Below are positions 53,272-61,950 of a stretch of 64,000 nucleotides of DNA, piece by piece; positions within the stretch are counted from its first letter, which is position 1, and each line of letters begins with the position of its first letter. The DNA lies in contig NZ_FOEI01000008.1 in the NCBI RefSeq assembly GCF_900110615.1, positions 46,296-110,295 of the forward strand, written 5' to 3'. This DNA is from Flavobacterium urocaniciphilum. Lineage in GTDB: Bacteria; Bacteroidota; Bacteroidia; Flavobacteriales; Flavobacteriaceae. A program made the translations under genes and the position numbers. A model generated the notes under the pieces. The model ran no database searches. It was not told where the DNA came from and saw only the letters and a program-made list of their open reading frames with translations.

Positions 53272-55704
53272 TTAATTTTTATAGAAAATTCTTTTAACGC
53301 GTTGCGAAATGCTAGTTAAAATTTCATAAGGAATAGTACTACAAACAGATGCAATTTCGGTTACATGTGGGTTTTCGCCGAAAATAATTACTTCGTCTCT
53401 TTCGTTGCAAAAAATATTGGTTACATCCACCATTAACATGTCCATACACACATTTCCAAGTATGGTTGCTTTTTGGTTATTGATGGTAACATAGCCTTTT
53501 TCATTGCCCCAAGCGCGTCTGATTCCATCTGCATATCCAATAGGAATAGTAGCAATTCTCATGGGTTTTTCAACCATGAATTTTCTGCTATATCCAATGC
53601 TGTCATTCGTATTTACAGTTCGAATTTGAGAAATAATACTTTTTAAGGTGCTTACATTTTGTAACGATTGTTGTTCTTCATTCGAATTTCCAACACCATA
53701 TATACCTATGCCTAAACGAACCATTTCAAATTGATATTCCGCATAATTAAAAATACCTGAAGTATTTAAGATATGTCGAATCGGTTGAATTTTTAATTCA
53801 TTGGATAGTTCATCTGTAATTTCTTGGAACAACCCGATTTGCTTTAAAGTAAAATCTTTAAAATCTTTATTATCTGAAGCAGATAAATGTGAAAAAACAC
53901 TTGCGACTTTTACGAAATTATTATGTTGTAATAATTGAATTAATTCAGCTATTTGATGTTTTTCAAAACCTAAACGATGCATTCCAGTGTCAATTTTTAA
54001 ATGAATAGGATAGGTGTTGAGGTTTTTTTCTTTGGCTAGTTCAATAAAAGATGTTAATCCTGAAATTGAATACATTTCTGGTTCCAAATCGTAAGCAATC
54101 ATGGCATTATAACTGCTTATTTCCGGATTTAATACCATAATTGGAGTTGTAATCCCTGCTTTTCGAAGTTCAATTCCTTCATCGGCAAAAGCCACTCCTA
54201 AATAATCTACTTTTAAATGCGCCAATTGTTTAGCAATTTCATAACCGCCATTTCCATAACCAAAAGCCTTTACCATAACCATTATTTTTGTGGTTGGTTT
54301 CAACTTTTGTTTGTAAAAATTATAGTTGGATGTTAACGCATCTAAATTGATTTCTAATACGGTTTCATGAACTTTCTCTTCTAGTAAAACGACAATTTCA
54401 TCAAAATGAAAATTTCTTGCACCTTTAATCAGTACTGTTTCATTTTCAAATGATTGAGTGTTGAATTGTTGTAAAAAAGATTGTGTATTGGTAAATGAAA
54501 TTACATGTGGAACATCTTTTAAATATTGTCCAATTGTTTCACCAATAGTAATAATTCTTTGAATATTATTTTGTTGTAATAACTTAATTACATTGTTGTA
54601 TAACTCGTTTACATTCAGTCCACTTTGAAAAATATCAGAAATAATTACTGTTTTTTTCAAATGCAATTTTTGCTGTTCTAAAAAGTCTAATGCAATTTTT
54701 AAGGATTGATAGTCGCTCGAAAAACTATCATCAATCAGTAAACAATTATTAATTCCTTTTTTGGCTTGTAAACGAATTTCAATATTGTAAAGTTTTGAAA
54801 CTCGTTCTGTAATGGTTTTAAAATCAACAGATAAATATAAAAGCGTACAAATACAAGTTACTGTGTTTTCTAAAGAAATATCATCAATAAACGGAATGGT
54901 AACCTTGTGTTTTTCTTTTTTATAGACTATTTCTAACGATGTTTTTTGATTGTTTCGATCTTTTGATAAAATAAAAACATCTGCATTCGGATCTTCAAAA
55001 CTCCAAGTAAATGTTGAGGTTGGAATATGTCTTTCAATCCAATCGTTCTTTTCTAAAATGGTAATATTGCAATTTTTAAAAAGCTCACATTTTTCTTTAA
55101 TTTTTTCTTCAACGGTTGTAAAACCTTCTTGATGTGCGTTACCTAAATGCGTAAAAATTCCAATTGTGGGTTGAATAATTTGCTCCAACTTTTGCATTTC
55201 ACCACGTAAAGAAATTCCAGCTTCAAAAATTCCCAACGTATGGTTTTCGTTTATTCCGAAAATGGAAAGTGGGACTCCAACTTGTGAGTTGAAGCTTTTC
55301 GGACTTCTAACTACTGAAAAATCCGGACTCAATAAAAAGTTCAGCCATTCTTTTACAATCGTTTTTCCATTACTTCCTGTAATTGCAATAGTCTCAATTT
55401 GAAATTGATTTTTGTATGCTTTGGCTAAATTTTGTAAAGCAGTAGTAGTGTTTTCAACTGTGTAAAAATGGGCTTTTTCTTTTACTTTTTCGGGAATGTA
55501 TTCCACTACAAAATGTTGAACCCCTTTATCGATTAAACTTTCAATAAAATTATGAGCATCATTATTTTGTCCTTTCAAACAGAAAAACAAAGTAGAATTT
55601 CCGTTTTGTAACGAACGACTATCAATAGAAACATGATCAAATTCAAGTCCTGAATGAGAAATATGTATCGGTAATGATGCTAAAATTTCTGAAGTTATTT
55701 TCAT
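53272..55704 (-). CDS. Fused MurF ligase / alanine racemase
   Basis: 810-residue bifunctional enzyme for peptidoglycan precursors. The MurF half (about 1-435) has ATP site GSNGKT at 110-115 and adds D-Ala-D-Ala to UDP-MurNAc-tripeptide. The racemase half (about 445-810) has PLP Lys479 in MVKAFGYGNGGYE, PIHLKIDTGMHRLGFEKHQI, and PIGYADGIRRAWGN, and makes D-Ala. The fusion is typical of Bacteroidota and links D-Ala supply with its use. The C-terminal Tyr region reads CSTIPYEILTSISQRVKR. Its start shares a base with the stop of the upstream tdk gene, so the two are co-translated. Confidence 0.95.
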   Translation of the reverse strand: MKITSEILASLPIHISHSGLEFDHVSIDSRSLQNGNSTLFFCLKGQNNDAHNFIESLIDKGVQHFVVEYIPEKVKEKAHFYTVENTTTALQNLAKAYKNQFQIETIAITGSNGKTIVKEWLNFLLSPDFSVVRSPKSFNSQVGVPLSIFGINENHTLGIFEAGISLRGEMQKLEQIIQPTIGIFTHLGNAHQEGFTTVEEKIKEKCELFKNCNITILEKNDWIERHIPTSTFTWSFEDPNADVFILSKDRNNQKTSLEIVYKKEKHKVTIPFIDDISLENTVTCICTLLYLSVDFKTITERVSKLYNIEIRLQAKKGINNCLLIDDSFSSDYQSLKIALDFLEQQKLHLKKTVIISDIFQSGLNVNELYNNVIKLLQQNNIQRIITIGETIGQYLKDVPHVISFTNTQSFLQQFNTQSFENETVLIKGARNFHFDEIVVLLEEKVHETVLEINLDALTSNYNFYKQKLKPTTKIMVMVKAFGYGNGGYEIAKQLAHLKVDYLGVAFADEGIELRKAGITTPIMVLNPEISSYNAMIAYDLEPEMYSISGLTSFIELAKEKNLNTYPIHLKIDTGMHRLGFEKHQIAELIQLLQHNNFVKVASVFSHLSASDNKDFKDFTLKQIGLFQEITDELSNELKIQPIRHILNTSGIFNYAEYQFEMVRLGIGIYGVGNSNEEQQSLQNVSTLKSIISQIRTVNTNDSIGYSRKFMVEKPMRIATIPIGYADGIRRAWGNEKGYVTINNQKATILGNVCMDMLMVDVTNIFCNERDEVIIFGENPHVTEIASVCSTIPYEILTSISQRVKRIFYKN

Positions 55705-56294
55705 TATTCTTCTTTGCTTTCTCGCATGGCTTTGTAGTATGCGGCTCTACTTAAAGGTTCGTATTCGTCTGTTTCTCCTAATAAAACTAAGTTTTCACTA
55801 GCTGCTTTTCTATAACTGTAATGTGCTAAATTTCCAGTTCTAGTACAAACCGCATGAACTTTAGTAACATATTCGGCAGTTGCCATTAAAGCAGGCATGG
55901 GTCCGAATGGATTTCCTTTAAAATCCATGTCTAATCCCGCTACTATTACACGAATACCACTATTGGCTAAATCGTTACAAATAGCAATAATTTCATCGTC
56001 AAAAAATTGAGCTTCATCAATTCCAACAACATCACATCCTTGTGCTAAAATTCTAATGTTTTCAGCAGCAGGAACTGGGGTAGAACGGATTTCGTTTTTA
56101 TTATGCGAAACCACCATTTCATCATCATATCGGGTGTCAATAGCGGGTTTAAAAATTTCCACTTTTTGTTTGGCAAACTGTGCTCTTTTTAACCTTCTAA
56201 TTAGCTCTTCTGTTTTACCAGAAAACATCGATCCGCAGATAACTTCTATCCAGCCAAATTGTTCTTCTTGATTTACTGTATTTTCGAGAAACAT
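55704..56294 (-). CDS. tdk: Thymidine kinase
   Basis: 196-residue type II thymidine kinase that phosphorylates thymidine in salvage. P-loop GSMFSGKT at 21-28, [13 protein letters not shown], Walker B region [14 protein letters not shown], and the thymidine-binding lasso near [15 protein letters not shown]. Only one of the usual four zinc-ligand cysteines is seen there, a variation I believe is common in this phylum. It is transcribed into murF-alr. Confidence 0.93.
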   Translation of the reverse strand: MFLENTVNQEEQFGWIEVICGSMFSGKTEELIRRLKRAQFAKQKVEIFKPAIDTRYDDEMVVSHNKNEIRSTPVPAAENIRILAQGCDVVGIDEAQFFDDEIIAICNDLANSGIRVIVAGLDMDFKGNPFGPMPALMATAEYVTKVHAVCTRTGNLAHYSYRKAASENLVLLGETDEYEPLSRAAYYKAMRESKEE

Positions 56295-56330
56295 TTTATT
56301 ATTTTCGTATGATTAAAATTGAAAATCTTT

Positions 56331-56338
56331 TACCTTTG
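56331..56338 (+). promoter_or_regulatory. -7 promoter motif for the acidic hypothetical gene
   Basis: TACCTTTG fits TANNTTTG, 57 bases before the ATG at 56396, in the divergent gap next to tdk. Confidence 0.45.
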
Positions 56339-56395
56339 TAAGATACAACAAAAATATAAAAATCAGTTCTATAAAAATTCAACACAGAAAAAAAT

Positions 56396-57379
56396 ATGAA
56401 AAAGAAAATAGAAGGTGAATTAATAAGCATTGCGCACCGTTTATTAAAACTAAAAAATCATACTGAAACGGTTCAATTGCATGAAGAAGTAAAAAAATTG
56501 TACGAGCAATTAACGTTACTGAAGTTTTACGAAGAAAATACCGCTTTGGTAAATGAAGAATTTACAGAAGAAGCATTTTTAGAAAAAGTTGAAAAAATTG
56601 TTGTTGGAACTATAGAAGTGGAAGAAGACGAAGAAGAAATTATCGAAATGTCTTCTAAAGAACATATTGCACAAATTGAAGAAGAACTTTTTGAAAATAA
56701 TGAAATTTCACACGAAGCTTTTCCAGGAAATGGTGTGGAAAAAATTGTTGAACTGACTTCTAAAGAAAATATCAATCAAATTGAAGAGGAACTTATAGTG
56801 AAAAATGATGTTTCACATGAAGTTTTTCCAGAAAAAGAAGAAGTAAAAGCAACAGAAGAACCAAAAGTTGAAACAATTGCTGAAACTTCTGAAATAATTG
56901 GTACAAAAGCTTCTAAACAAATTACCATTGATGACGTTTTAGTGCACGATTATCAAGATACTTTGTTTGTGAAAAAAGAAGATATTATACCAATTGCTGT
57001 TGTTGAAGAAGTTAAAAAAGAAGAAGCTGAAGTTGTTGAAACTAAGACAGAACCTGTTGTAGAAGAAGTAAAAGAAGAAATAAAAGCTGAAACAATAGTT
57101 GAAGAAATTAAAGAAGAAGTTAAAGTTCAACCGAAAGCGGAATCTACAGGTAAAGCTATTGTTTTAGGATTAAATGATAAAGTGGCTTTTGAAAGAAACT
57201 TATTCGCGAATAACGGCGACGATTTAAACCGTGTTATTTCTCAATTAAACACCTTTACCAATTGGGACGAAGCAAAATCTTTTGTGTTGGATTTTGTAAA
57301 ACCAGATTATAACAATTGGGAAGGAAAAGAAGAATTTGAAACGCGTTTCTTAGAAATCGTAGAAAATAAATTTAAGTAA
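56396..57379 (+). CDS. Acidic hypothetical protein with internal duplication
   Basis: 327 residues, no signal peptide. A helical N-terminus (1-70), a very Glu/Val-rich middle (about 70-265) and a conserved-looking C-terminal domain (about 268-327, LNDKVAFERNLFANNGDDLN and FETRFLEIVENKFK). Two imperfect copies of about 30 residues occur at about 86-113 and 121-148 (SKEHIAQIEEEL and SKENINQIEEEL). I know it only as a Bacteroidota-style hypothetical; the C-terminal domain looks structured and the middle disordered. Function unknown. Confidence 0.7.
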   Translation: MKKKIEGELISIAHRLLKLKNHTETVQLHEEVKKLYEQLTLLKFYEENTALVNEEFTEEAFLEKVEKIVVGTIEVEEDEEEIIEMSSKEHIAQIEEELFENNEISHEAFPGNGVEKIVELTSKENINQIEEELIVKNDVSHEVFPEKEEVKATEEPKVETIAETSEIIGTKASKQITIDDVLVHDYQDTLFVKKEDIIPIAVVEEVKKEEAEVVETKTEPVVEEVKEEIKAETIVEEIKEEVKVQPKAESTGKAIVLGLNDKVAFERNLFANNGDDLNRVISQLNTFTNWDEAKSFVLDFVKPDYNNWEGKEEFETRFLEIVENKFK

Positions 57380-57382
57380 TTG

Positions 57383-57470
57383 TTTGTTGTTAGGTGTTTG
57401 ATGTTTGATGTGTTTTTAAAATTTGTGACACCCAGCACCCAGCACCTAGCATCTAACACCCAACATAAAT
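57383..57470. repeat. Head-to-head heptamer array upstream of rsmI
   Basis: Left arm: four 7-base units (57383-57410) of the form TTNGNTG, for example TTAGGTG and TTTGATG. Right arm: five units (57429-57463) of the form CACCCAG, whose complement is (T/C)T(G/A)G(G/A)TG. The arms therefore carry the same unit in opposite directions around an 18-base AT-rich centre and can pair. The array ends 8 bases before the rsmI ATG. Confidence 0.8.
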
Positions 57471-57471
57471 A

Positions 57472-58149
57472 ATGAGCAAATTATACATAGTTCCTACGCC
57501 AATTGGTAATTTAGACGACATGACGTTTCGTGCGATTAAAGTGCTAAAAGAAGCCGATTTAATCTTAGCAGAAGACACGCGTACTAGCGGAAAATTGCTA
57601 AAGCATTTCGAAATTTCAACGCACATGCACAGTCACCACATGCATAACGAGCACAAAACCGTTGAAAATTTAATTGCGCGTTTAAAAGGTGGCGAAACAA
57701 TTGCTCTGATTTCAGATGCCGGAACACCTGCAATTTCCGATCCTGGATTTTTGCTTACACGTGCTTGTGTGGAAAACGGAATTACAGTCGATTGTTTGCC
57801 AGGCGCGACAGCTTTTGTGCCAGCGTTAGTGAACAGCGGTTTACCAAATGATAAATTTATTTTCGAAGGATTTTTACCAGATAAAAAAGGAAGACAAACG
57901 CGTTATTTGGCGTTAGCTGAAGAAACACGCACCATGATTTTATACGTGTCTCCTCATAAATTAGTGAAAACCTTAGCGGAATTCATCCAATATTTTGGCG
58001 CTGACAGACCTGTTTCTGTTTCTAGAGAAATATCCAAACTACATGAGGAAACCATTCGCGGAACGGCTGAAGAAGTCCTTAAACATTTTGAAGCCAAACC
58101 GCCAAAAGGAGAAATCGTTGTGGTTGTTGGCGGGAAAAGCGGCAAATAA
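57472..58149 (+). CDS. rsmI: 16S rRNA (cytidine-2'-O)-methyltransferase
   Basis: 225 residues. It adds 2'-O-methyl to C1402 of 16S rRNA. Tetrapyrrole-methylase fold motifs: LYIVPTPIGNLDDMTFRAIK at the N-terminus, DLILAEDTRTSGKLLKHF, ETIALISDAGTPAISDPGFL and CLPGATAFVPALVNSGLPND. Shorter than E. coli RsmI (286), lacking most of the C-terminal extension, as is usual in this group. GC-richer than its neighbours. The last codons are part of a 16-bp tandem duplication. Confidence 0.95.
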   Translation: MSKLYIVPTPIGNLDDMTFRAIKVLKEADLILAEDTRTSGKLLKHFEISTHMHSHHMHNEHKTVENLIARLKGGETIALISDAGTPAISDPGFLLTRACVENGITVDCLPGATAFVPALVNSGLPNDKFIFEGFLPDKKGRQTRYLALAEETRTMILYVSPHKLVKTLAEFIQYFGADRPVSVSREISKLHEETIRGTAEEVLKHFEAKPPKGEIVVVVGGKSGK

Positions 58150-58165
58150 GAAAAGCGGCAAATAA
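58134..58165. repeat. Perfect 16-bp tandem duplication at the rsmI stop
   Basis: GAAAAGCGGCAAATAA occurs twice in tandem (58134-58149 and 58150-58165). The first copy ends with the rsmI stop codon; the second lies just outside the gene. Confidence 0.9.
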
Positions 58166-58171
58166 TATATA

Positions 58172-58200
58172 ACCTGATAGGTTTCAAAAACCTGTCAAGT
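58172..58200. repeat. CCTGATAGGTTT-type imperfect palindrome
   Basis: ACCTGATAGGTTT and AAACCTGTCAAGT pair with two mismatches around a short loop, between rsmI and the HopJ-family gene. Its own arms are short palindromes too. It resembles a small dispersed intergenic hairpin. Confidence 0.6.
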
Positions 58201-58215
58201 CTAAATAACATAAAC

Positions 58216-58530
58216 ATGCAACAACTACTAAACAAAAAATCATTTCCAGAAACTATCGCATACATTGATGAAAACTATATTTTCACACCAACGACATTCA
58301 AAAACGGGAATCAAATAAATAATGCCGGGGAAAATAACGGTTCGTGTAAAATTTTTGCTTTCGCGAAATTGAATCAATTAAGTAAAGAAGAAACCTTGAG
58401 TTTATTCGGTGATTTTTATCAAGATGTATTAAACACACCTGAAGCAACTGATCATCAAAATATTAGAAATTTCATGACTTTTGGTTGGGACGGGATTCAG
58501 TTTGAAGATGAAGCGTTAACTGCAAAGTAA
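58216..58530 (+). CDS. HopJ-family protein
   Basis: 104 residues starting MQQLLNKKSFPETIAYIDEN, with FTPTTFKNGNQINNAGENNG, GSCKIFAFAKLNQLSKEETL and FMTFGWDGIQFEDEAL. These match the HopJ type III effector family (PF08888), which also occurs widely in free-living bacteria with no type III secretion. No secretion genes are nearby, so a housekeeping role is more likely than an effector. Role unknown. Confidence 0.85.
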   Translation: MQQLLNKKSFPETIAYIDENYIFTPTTFKNGNQINNAGENNGSCKIFAFAKLNQLSKEETLSLFGDFYQDVLNTPEATDHQNIRNFMTFGWDGIQFEDEALTAK

Positions 58531-58531
58531 T

Positions 58532-58672
58532 ATTAAAACATATAAGTCATGTAAGTTTTTGACTTTTGTAATTTTGTAGTCGTCAAAATATATTTAATTT
58601 TTTTTAAGTAAAGCTTAAGCGAAAATAAGTTTTTCGATAAATAAATAAGCCTATATGACTTATATGTTTAAT
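58532..58672. repeat. MITE-like element with about 20-bp terminal inverted repeats
   Basis: The left end (58532-58553) and the right end (58652-58672) are inverted copies containing ACATATAAGTCAT/ATGACTTATATGT, differing by one extra base and one mismatch. The 141-base element has no ORF and holds inner stems such as TTTTGAC/GTCAAAA. It fills most of the gap between the HopJ-family gene and recJ. No target-site duplication is obvious. Confidence 0.6.
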
Positions 58673-58732
58673 TTTTATACATTTACAAATCAATACTATA
58701 CGCCAAAATTCAAATATTAACCTGTTATCCTG

Positions 58733-58748
58733 TCCCGAAGCTTCGGGA
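58733..58748. repeat. Perfect 16-bp palindrome
   Basis: TCCCGAAGCTTCGGGA reads the same on both strands, 28 bases before the recJ ATG. It is locally GC-rich in an AT-rich gap. It could be a REP-like remnant or part of the recJ leader. Confidence 0.7.
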
Positions 58749-58775
58749 GTCGAAGGACGTAAATCCAAAATTATC

Positions 58776-60464
58776 ATGCGTTGGACCATCAAATCAAAGC
58801 CAGAAAAAGAAAAAGTACAAGCCTTACAAAATGCACTTTTAGTCGATACCAATATCGCAACTTTATTAGTTCAAAGAGGTATTGAAACCTTTGAACAAGC
58901 CAAAACATTTTTCAGACCCACTTTAGAAGATTTACATGATCCATATTTGATGAAAGATATGGATAAAGCTGTTACACGTATCGAACAAGCCATTGCCAAT
59001 GAAGAAAATATTTTAGTTTTTGGCGATTATGATGTAGACGGTACGACTGCGGTTTCTTTAGTTTCAAGTTATTTGCGAAGTTATTATCCGAATGTGGCGA
59101 CATATATTCCAGACCGATATAATGAAGGTTACGGAGTGTCGTATACAGGAATCGATTATGCAGAAGATAACGATGTAAAGTTAATTATTGCACTCGATTG
59201 TGGAATTAAATCCATCGATCATGTAAAATATGCTCAAGATAAAAACATCGATTTTATCATTTGCGACCATCACCGACCAGGCGATTCGTTACCGGAAGCT
59301 GTTGCGGTTTTAGATCCGAAACGCGAAGATTGTAGTTATCCGTACGATGAATTATGTGGCTGTGGCGTCGGATTCAAGCTAATACAGGCTTTATCGCAAA
59401 ATCGCAATATTACGATAAATGAATTATTTCCTTATTTAGATTTAGTGGCGACGGCTATTGCTGCAGATATTGTTCCGATTACCGGTGAAAATCGAGTACT
59501 AGCTAAATTTGGTTTGGAGGTAATTAATACTAATCCTCGTCCTGGAATTAAAGCGTTAATCCAAAATGTGAAGAAAAAAGTGTTGACAATCACAGATGTG
59601 GTTTTCATAGTAGCTCCAAGAATCAACGCTGCCGGAAGAGTAAAACATGGTAACGAAGCCGTTGCTTTGTTAACCGAATACAATTTAGAGCAAGCCGAAC
59701 AATTTGCATCTGAAATTGAAGGGTATAATTCCGATAGAAAAGAGTTAGACAAACAAATTACTCAAGAAGCTTTACGTCAAATCGAAGAAAATGATGAGTT
59801 AGAACGATTTTCAACTGTTGTCTATCAAGAAGATTGGCACAAAGGTGTCATCGGAATTGTAGCTTCCCGTTTAGTAGAAAATTATTATCGTCCGACAATC
59901 GTTTTTACAAAAAGCGGTGATAAACTAGCGGCTTCGGCACGTTCAGTGAAAGATTTCGATGTGTACAATGCTTTGGAAGCTTGTGCAGAACATTTGGAAC
60001 AGTTTGGCGGACATATGTATGCAGCCGGAATGACTTTAAAAGAAGAAAATTATCTGAATTTCAAAAACGCTTTTGAGAAGGAAGTCAAAAATACCATTCA
60101 TCCCGATTTGTTAATTCCTGAAATTGCTGTCGATTTAGAATTGGATTTTTCAGATATTGATGAAAAATTCATGCGTATTCTAAAACAGTTTGAACCATTT
60201 GGACCAGAAAACATGACACCGGTTTTTATGTCAAAAAATGTAGTCGATTCTGGTTATGCCAAAACCTTAGGAAATGATGGCGAACATTTAAAAGCTTTTG
60301 TAAAACAGAATGATTCACAAAATTTCAATGCGATTGGTTTCGGATTAGGTAAAAAATTAGATATCGTAAAAAATAGAAATCCATTTGATGCCGTTTATAT
60401 TGTTGAAGAAAATGAATGGAACGGAAACGTGAGTTTGCAATTGCAATTGCGTGATATTAAATAA
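58776..60464 (+). CDS. recJ: Single-stranded-DNA-specific exonuclease RecJ
   Basis: 562-residue 5'-3' exonuclease for recombination and repair. DHH-family motifs: LVFGDYDVDGTTAVSLVSSY, LIIALDCGIKSIDHV, FIICDHHRPGD (the DHH core), LDLVATAIAADIVP, then the DHHA1 half with PRINAAGRVKHGNEAV and QFGGHMYAAGM. The length is normal. It continues closely to an MFS gene. Confidence 0.95.
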   Translation: MRWTIKSKPEKEKVQALQNALLVDTNIATLLVQRGIETFEQAKTFFRPTLEDLHDPYLMKDMDKAVTRIEQAIANEENILVFGDYDVDGTTAVSLVSSYLRSYYPNVATYIPDRYNEGYGVSYTGIDYAEDNDVKLIIALDCGIKSIDHVKYAQDKNIDFIICDHHRPGDSLPEAVAVLDPKREDCSYPYDELCGCGVGFKLIQALSQNRNITINELFPYLDLVATAIAADIVPITGENRVLAKFGLEVINTNPRPGIKALIQNVKKKVLTITDVVFIVAPRINAAGRVKHGNEAVALLTEYNLEQAEQFASEIEGYNSDRKELDKQITQEALRQIEENDELERFSTVVYQEDWHKGVIGIVASRLVENYYRPTIVFTKSGDKLAASARSVKDFDVYNALEACAEHLEQFGGHMYAAGMTLKEENYLNFKNAFEKEVKNTIHPDLLIPEIAVDLELDFSDIDEKFMRILKQFEPFGPENMTPVFMSKNVVDSGYAKTLGNDGEHLKAFVKQNDSQNFNAIGFGLGKKLDIVKNRNPFDAVYIVEENEWNGNVSLQLQLRDIK

Positions 60465-60465
60465 A

Positions 60466-60535
60466 GTTTATCGTTAATTGTTTGTAGTTTCGTTCCTAAC
60501 AATTTTCAATAAACGAAAAACAATAAACAGAAATA
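60466..60535. repeat. Head-to-head heptamer array ending exactly at a start codon
   Basis: Ten 7-base blocks fill the gap from just after recJ to the ATG at 60536. The left arm has GTTTATC, GTTAATT, GTTTGTA, GTTTCGT; two spacer blocks follow; the right arm has AATAAAC, GAAAAAC, AATAAAC, whose complement is GTTTATT/GTTTTTC. The same unit thus runs in opposite directions and the arms can pair. Confidence 0.8.
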
Positions 60536-61777
60536 ATGACAAAAAAAGATCCTTTTTCATCCTTAAGAATTCCGGAATTCCGTTGGTTTATACTGATGCG
60601 ATTGGCTATTGTATTGGCTTGGTCGATGCAATTTGTATTAATAGAATGGGAAGTTTACCGAATTACCAAAAACCCTTGGTCGTTAGGATTAATCGGATTA
60701 ATGGAAGTCATTCCAGCAATAACTATGGCCTTATTTGCCGGACATATAGTAGATCAATCCGAAAAACGAAACATGTTGTTAAAATGTTTTTTTGGAACTA
60801 CTTTAATCAGTCTGTTATTGTGTTATTTAGTGCACCCAGAAACGGTTTCAACTATTGGGAAACAACCTTTTTTATATGCTATTTATGCATTGGTTTTTTT
60901 AGGTGGAATCATTCGTTCGTTTATTATTCCATCGGTTTTTAGTTTATTAGGATTAATCGTTCCGAAATCGGAATTTACTAACGCAGCAACATGGAGTAGT
61001 TCATCATGGCAAGTTTCAGCTGTTATCGGTCCGGCTTTAGCAGGGTTTTTAATTGGTGGAATTGGCGTTTTTAATTCGATGATTTTCGTTACAATTTCGA
61101 TTGTTTTAGGAATTATTGTGTTGTTACAAATCAGTAGAAAACCTATTTTAAATAAAAAAATTGGCGAACCTGTTTCGGAAAGTTTAAAAGCAGGAATCCG
61201 ATTTGTGTTTCAAAATAAAATTATTTTAAACGCACTTTCATTGGATATGTTTGCCGTTTTATTCGGAGGAGCTGTTGCTTTATTACCTATTTTCGCTCAA
61301 GATATTTTAAAAGTAGGTTCGGAAGGTTTCGGAATTTTAAGAGCTGCGCCAGCGATTGGTGGTTTAATAACGATGTTGGCTTCTACCATGTTTTCTATCG
61401 AAAAAAATACAGGAAAAAAATTATTACTTGCTGTTTTCGGATTTGGAGTTTGTATCATCGTTTTCGGCTTATCGGAAAATTTTTGGATTTCAGTAATCGC
61501 TTTGTTTTTAAGTGGTGTTACCGATGGTTTTTCAGTAGTGATTCGTTCTACCATTTTACAAATTTATACTCCAGACGATATGCGCGGTCGTGTTTCCTCT
61601 GTAAATTCAATTTTTGTAGGTTCGTCTAACGAATTAGGTGCTTTTGAAAGTGGTTTAACTTCCAAATTATTTGGCGTAGTAAATGCAGTAGTATTTGGTG
61701 GAATAATGACATTAATTGTGGTGGGAACAACAGCTGTAGTGTCACCAAAATTCAGAGATTTAGAGATAGAAAGGTAA
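60536..61777 (+). CDS. MFS transporter
   Basis: 413 residues with about 10-12 membrane helices: RWFILMRLAIVLAWSMQFVL, LGLIGLMEVIPAITMALFAG, SSWQVSAVIGPALAGFLIGG and IYTPDDMRGRVSSVNSIFVG. This pattern matches the MFS branch of EntS/enterobactin-exporter-like and related proteins (DMRGRVSSVN is the conserved cytosolic loop). Probable export of a small molecule; substrate unknown. A 154-residue frame at 60478 overlaps the gene start in another frame and is not real. Confidence 0.85.
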   Translation: MTKKDPFSSLRIPEFRWFILMRLAIVLAWSMQFVLIEWEVYRITKNPWSLGLIGLMEVIPAITMALFAGHIVDQSEKRNMLLKCFFGTTLISLLLCYLVHPETVSTIGKQPFLYAIYALVFLGGIIRSFIIPSVFSLLGLIVPKSEFTNAATWSSSSWQVSAVIGPALAGFLIGGIGVFNSMIFVTISIVLGIIVLLQISRKPILNKKIGEPVSESLKAGIRFVFQNKIILNALSLDMFAVLFGGAVALLPIFAQDILKVGSEGFGILRAAPAIGGLITMLASTMFSIEKNTGKKLLLAVFGFGVCIIVFGLSENFWISVIALFLSGVTDGFSVVIRSTILQIYTPDDMRGRVSSVNSIFVGSSNELGAFESGLTSKLFGVVNAVVFGGIMTLIVVGTTAVVSPKFRDLEIER

Positions 61778-61782
61778 TTTTT

Positions 61783-61925
61783 GGCGTTCCTCGTTGTAGG
61801 AATCTAGTTATAACATTAAATTTAAATAACAACGAGACGGGCTGTACGCTATATCTTTTTAAATTTTGCTTGTTAGTCTATCAAGCAACAATTTAAAAAG
61901 GATGCCGCTTCCATCCCTAACGTGG
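61783..61925. ncRNA. Candidate structured intergenic element, copy 2
   Basis: An outer GCGTT/AACG stem encloses a first stem CTCGTTGT/ACAACGAG (61790-61797 with 61829-61836) and a second long stem with TTTTTAAAT/ATTTAAAAA and TTGCTTG/CAAGCAA. The linkers GGGCTGTACGCTATATCT and GGATGCCGCTTCCATCCC match those of the element at 34595-34721 with few changes, while the stem sequences differ but still pair. This fits a conserved three-way-junction RNA or a structured DNA repeat. Confidence 0.5.
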
Positions 61926-61950
61926 CTTAATCTTTTCAGTAGAAATTTTA

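Noticed and set aside
58216..58530. Reading the HopJ-family gene as a type III secreted effector
   Set aside because: No type III secretion genes are present, and the family is common in bacteria without such systems.
60478..60942. 154-residue frame overlapping the start of the MFS gene
   Set aside because: It lies in another frame over the clear MFS coding sequence and has no recognisable domain.
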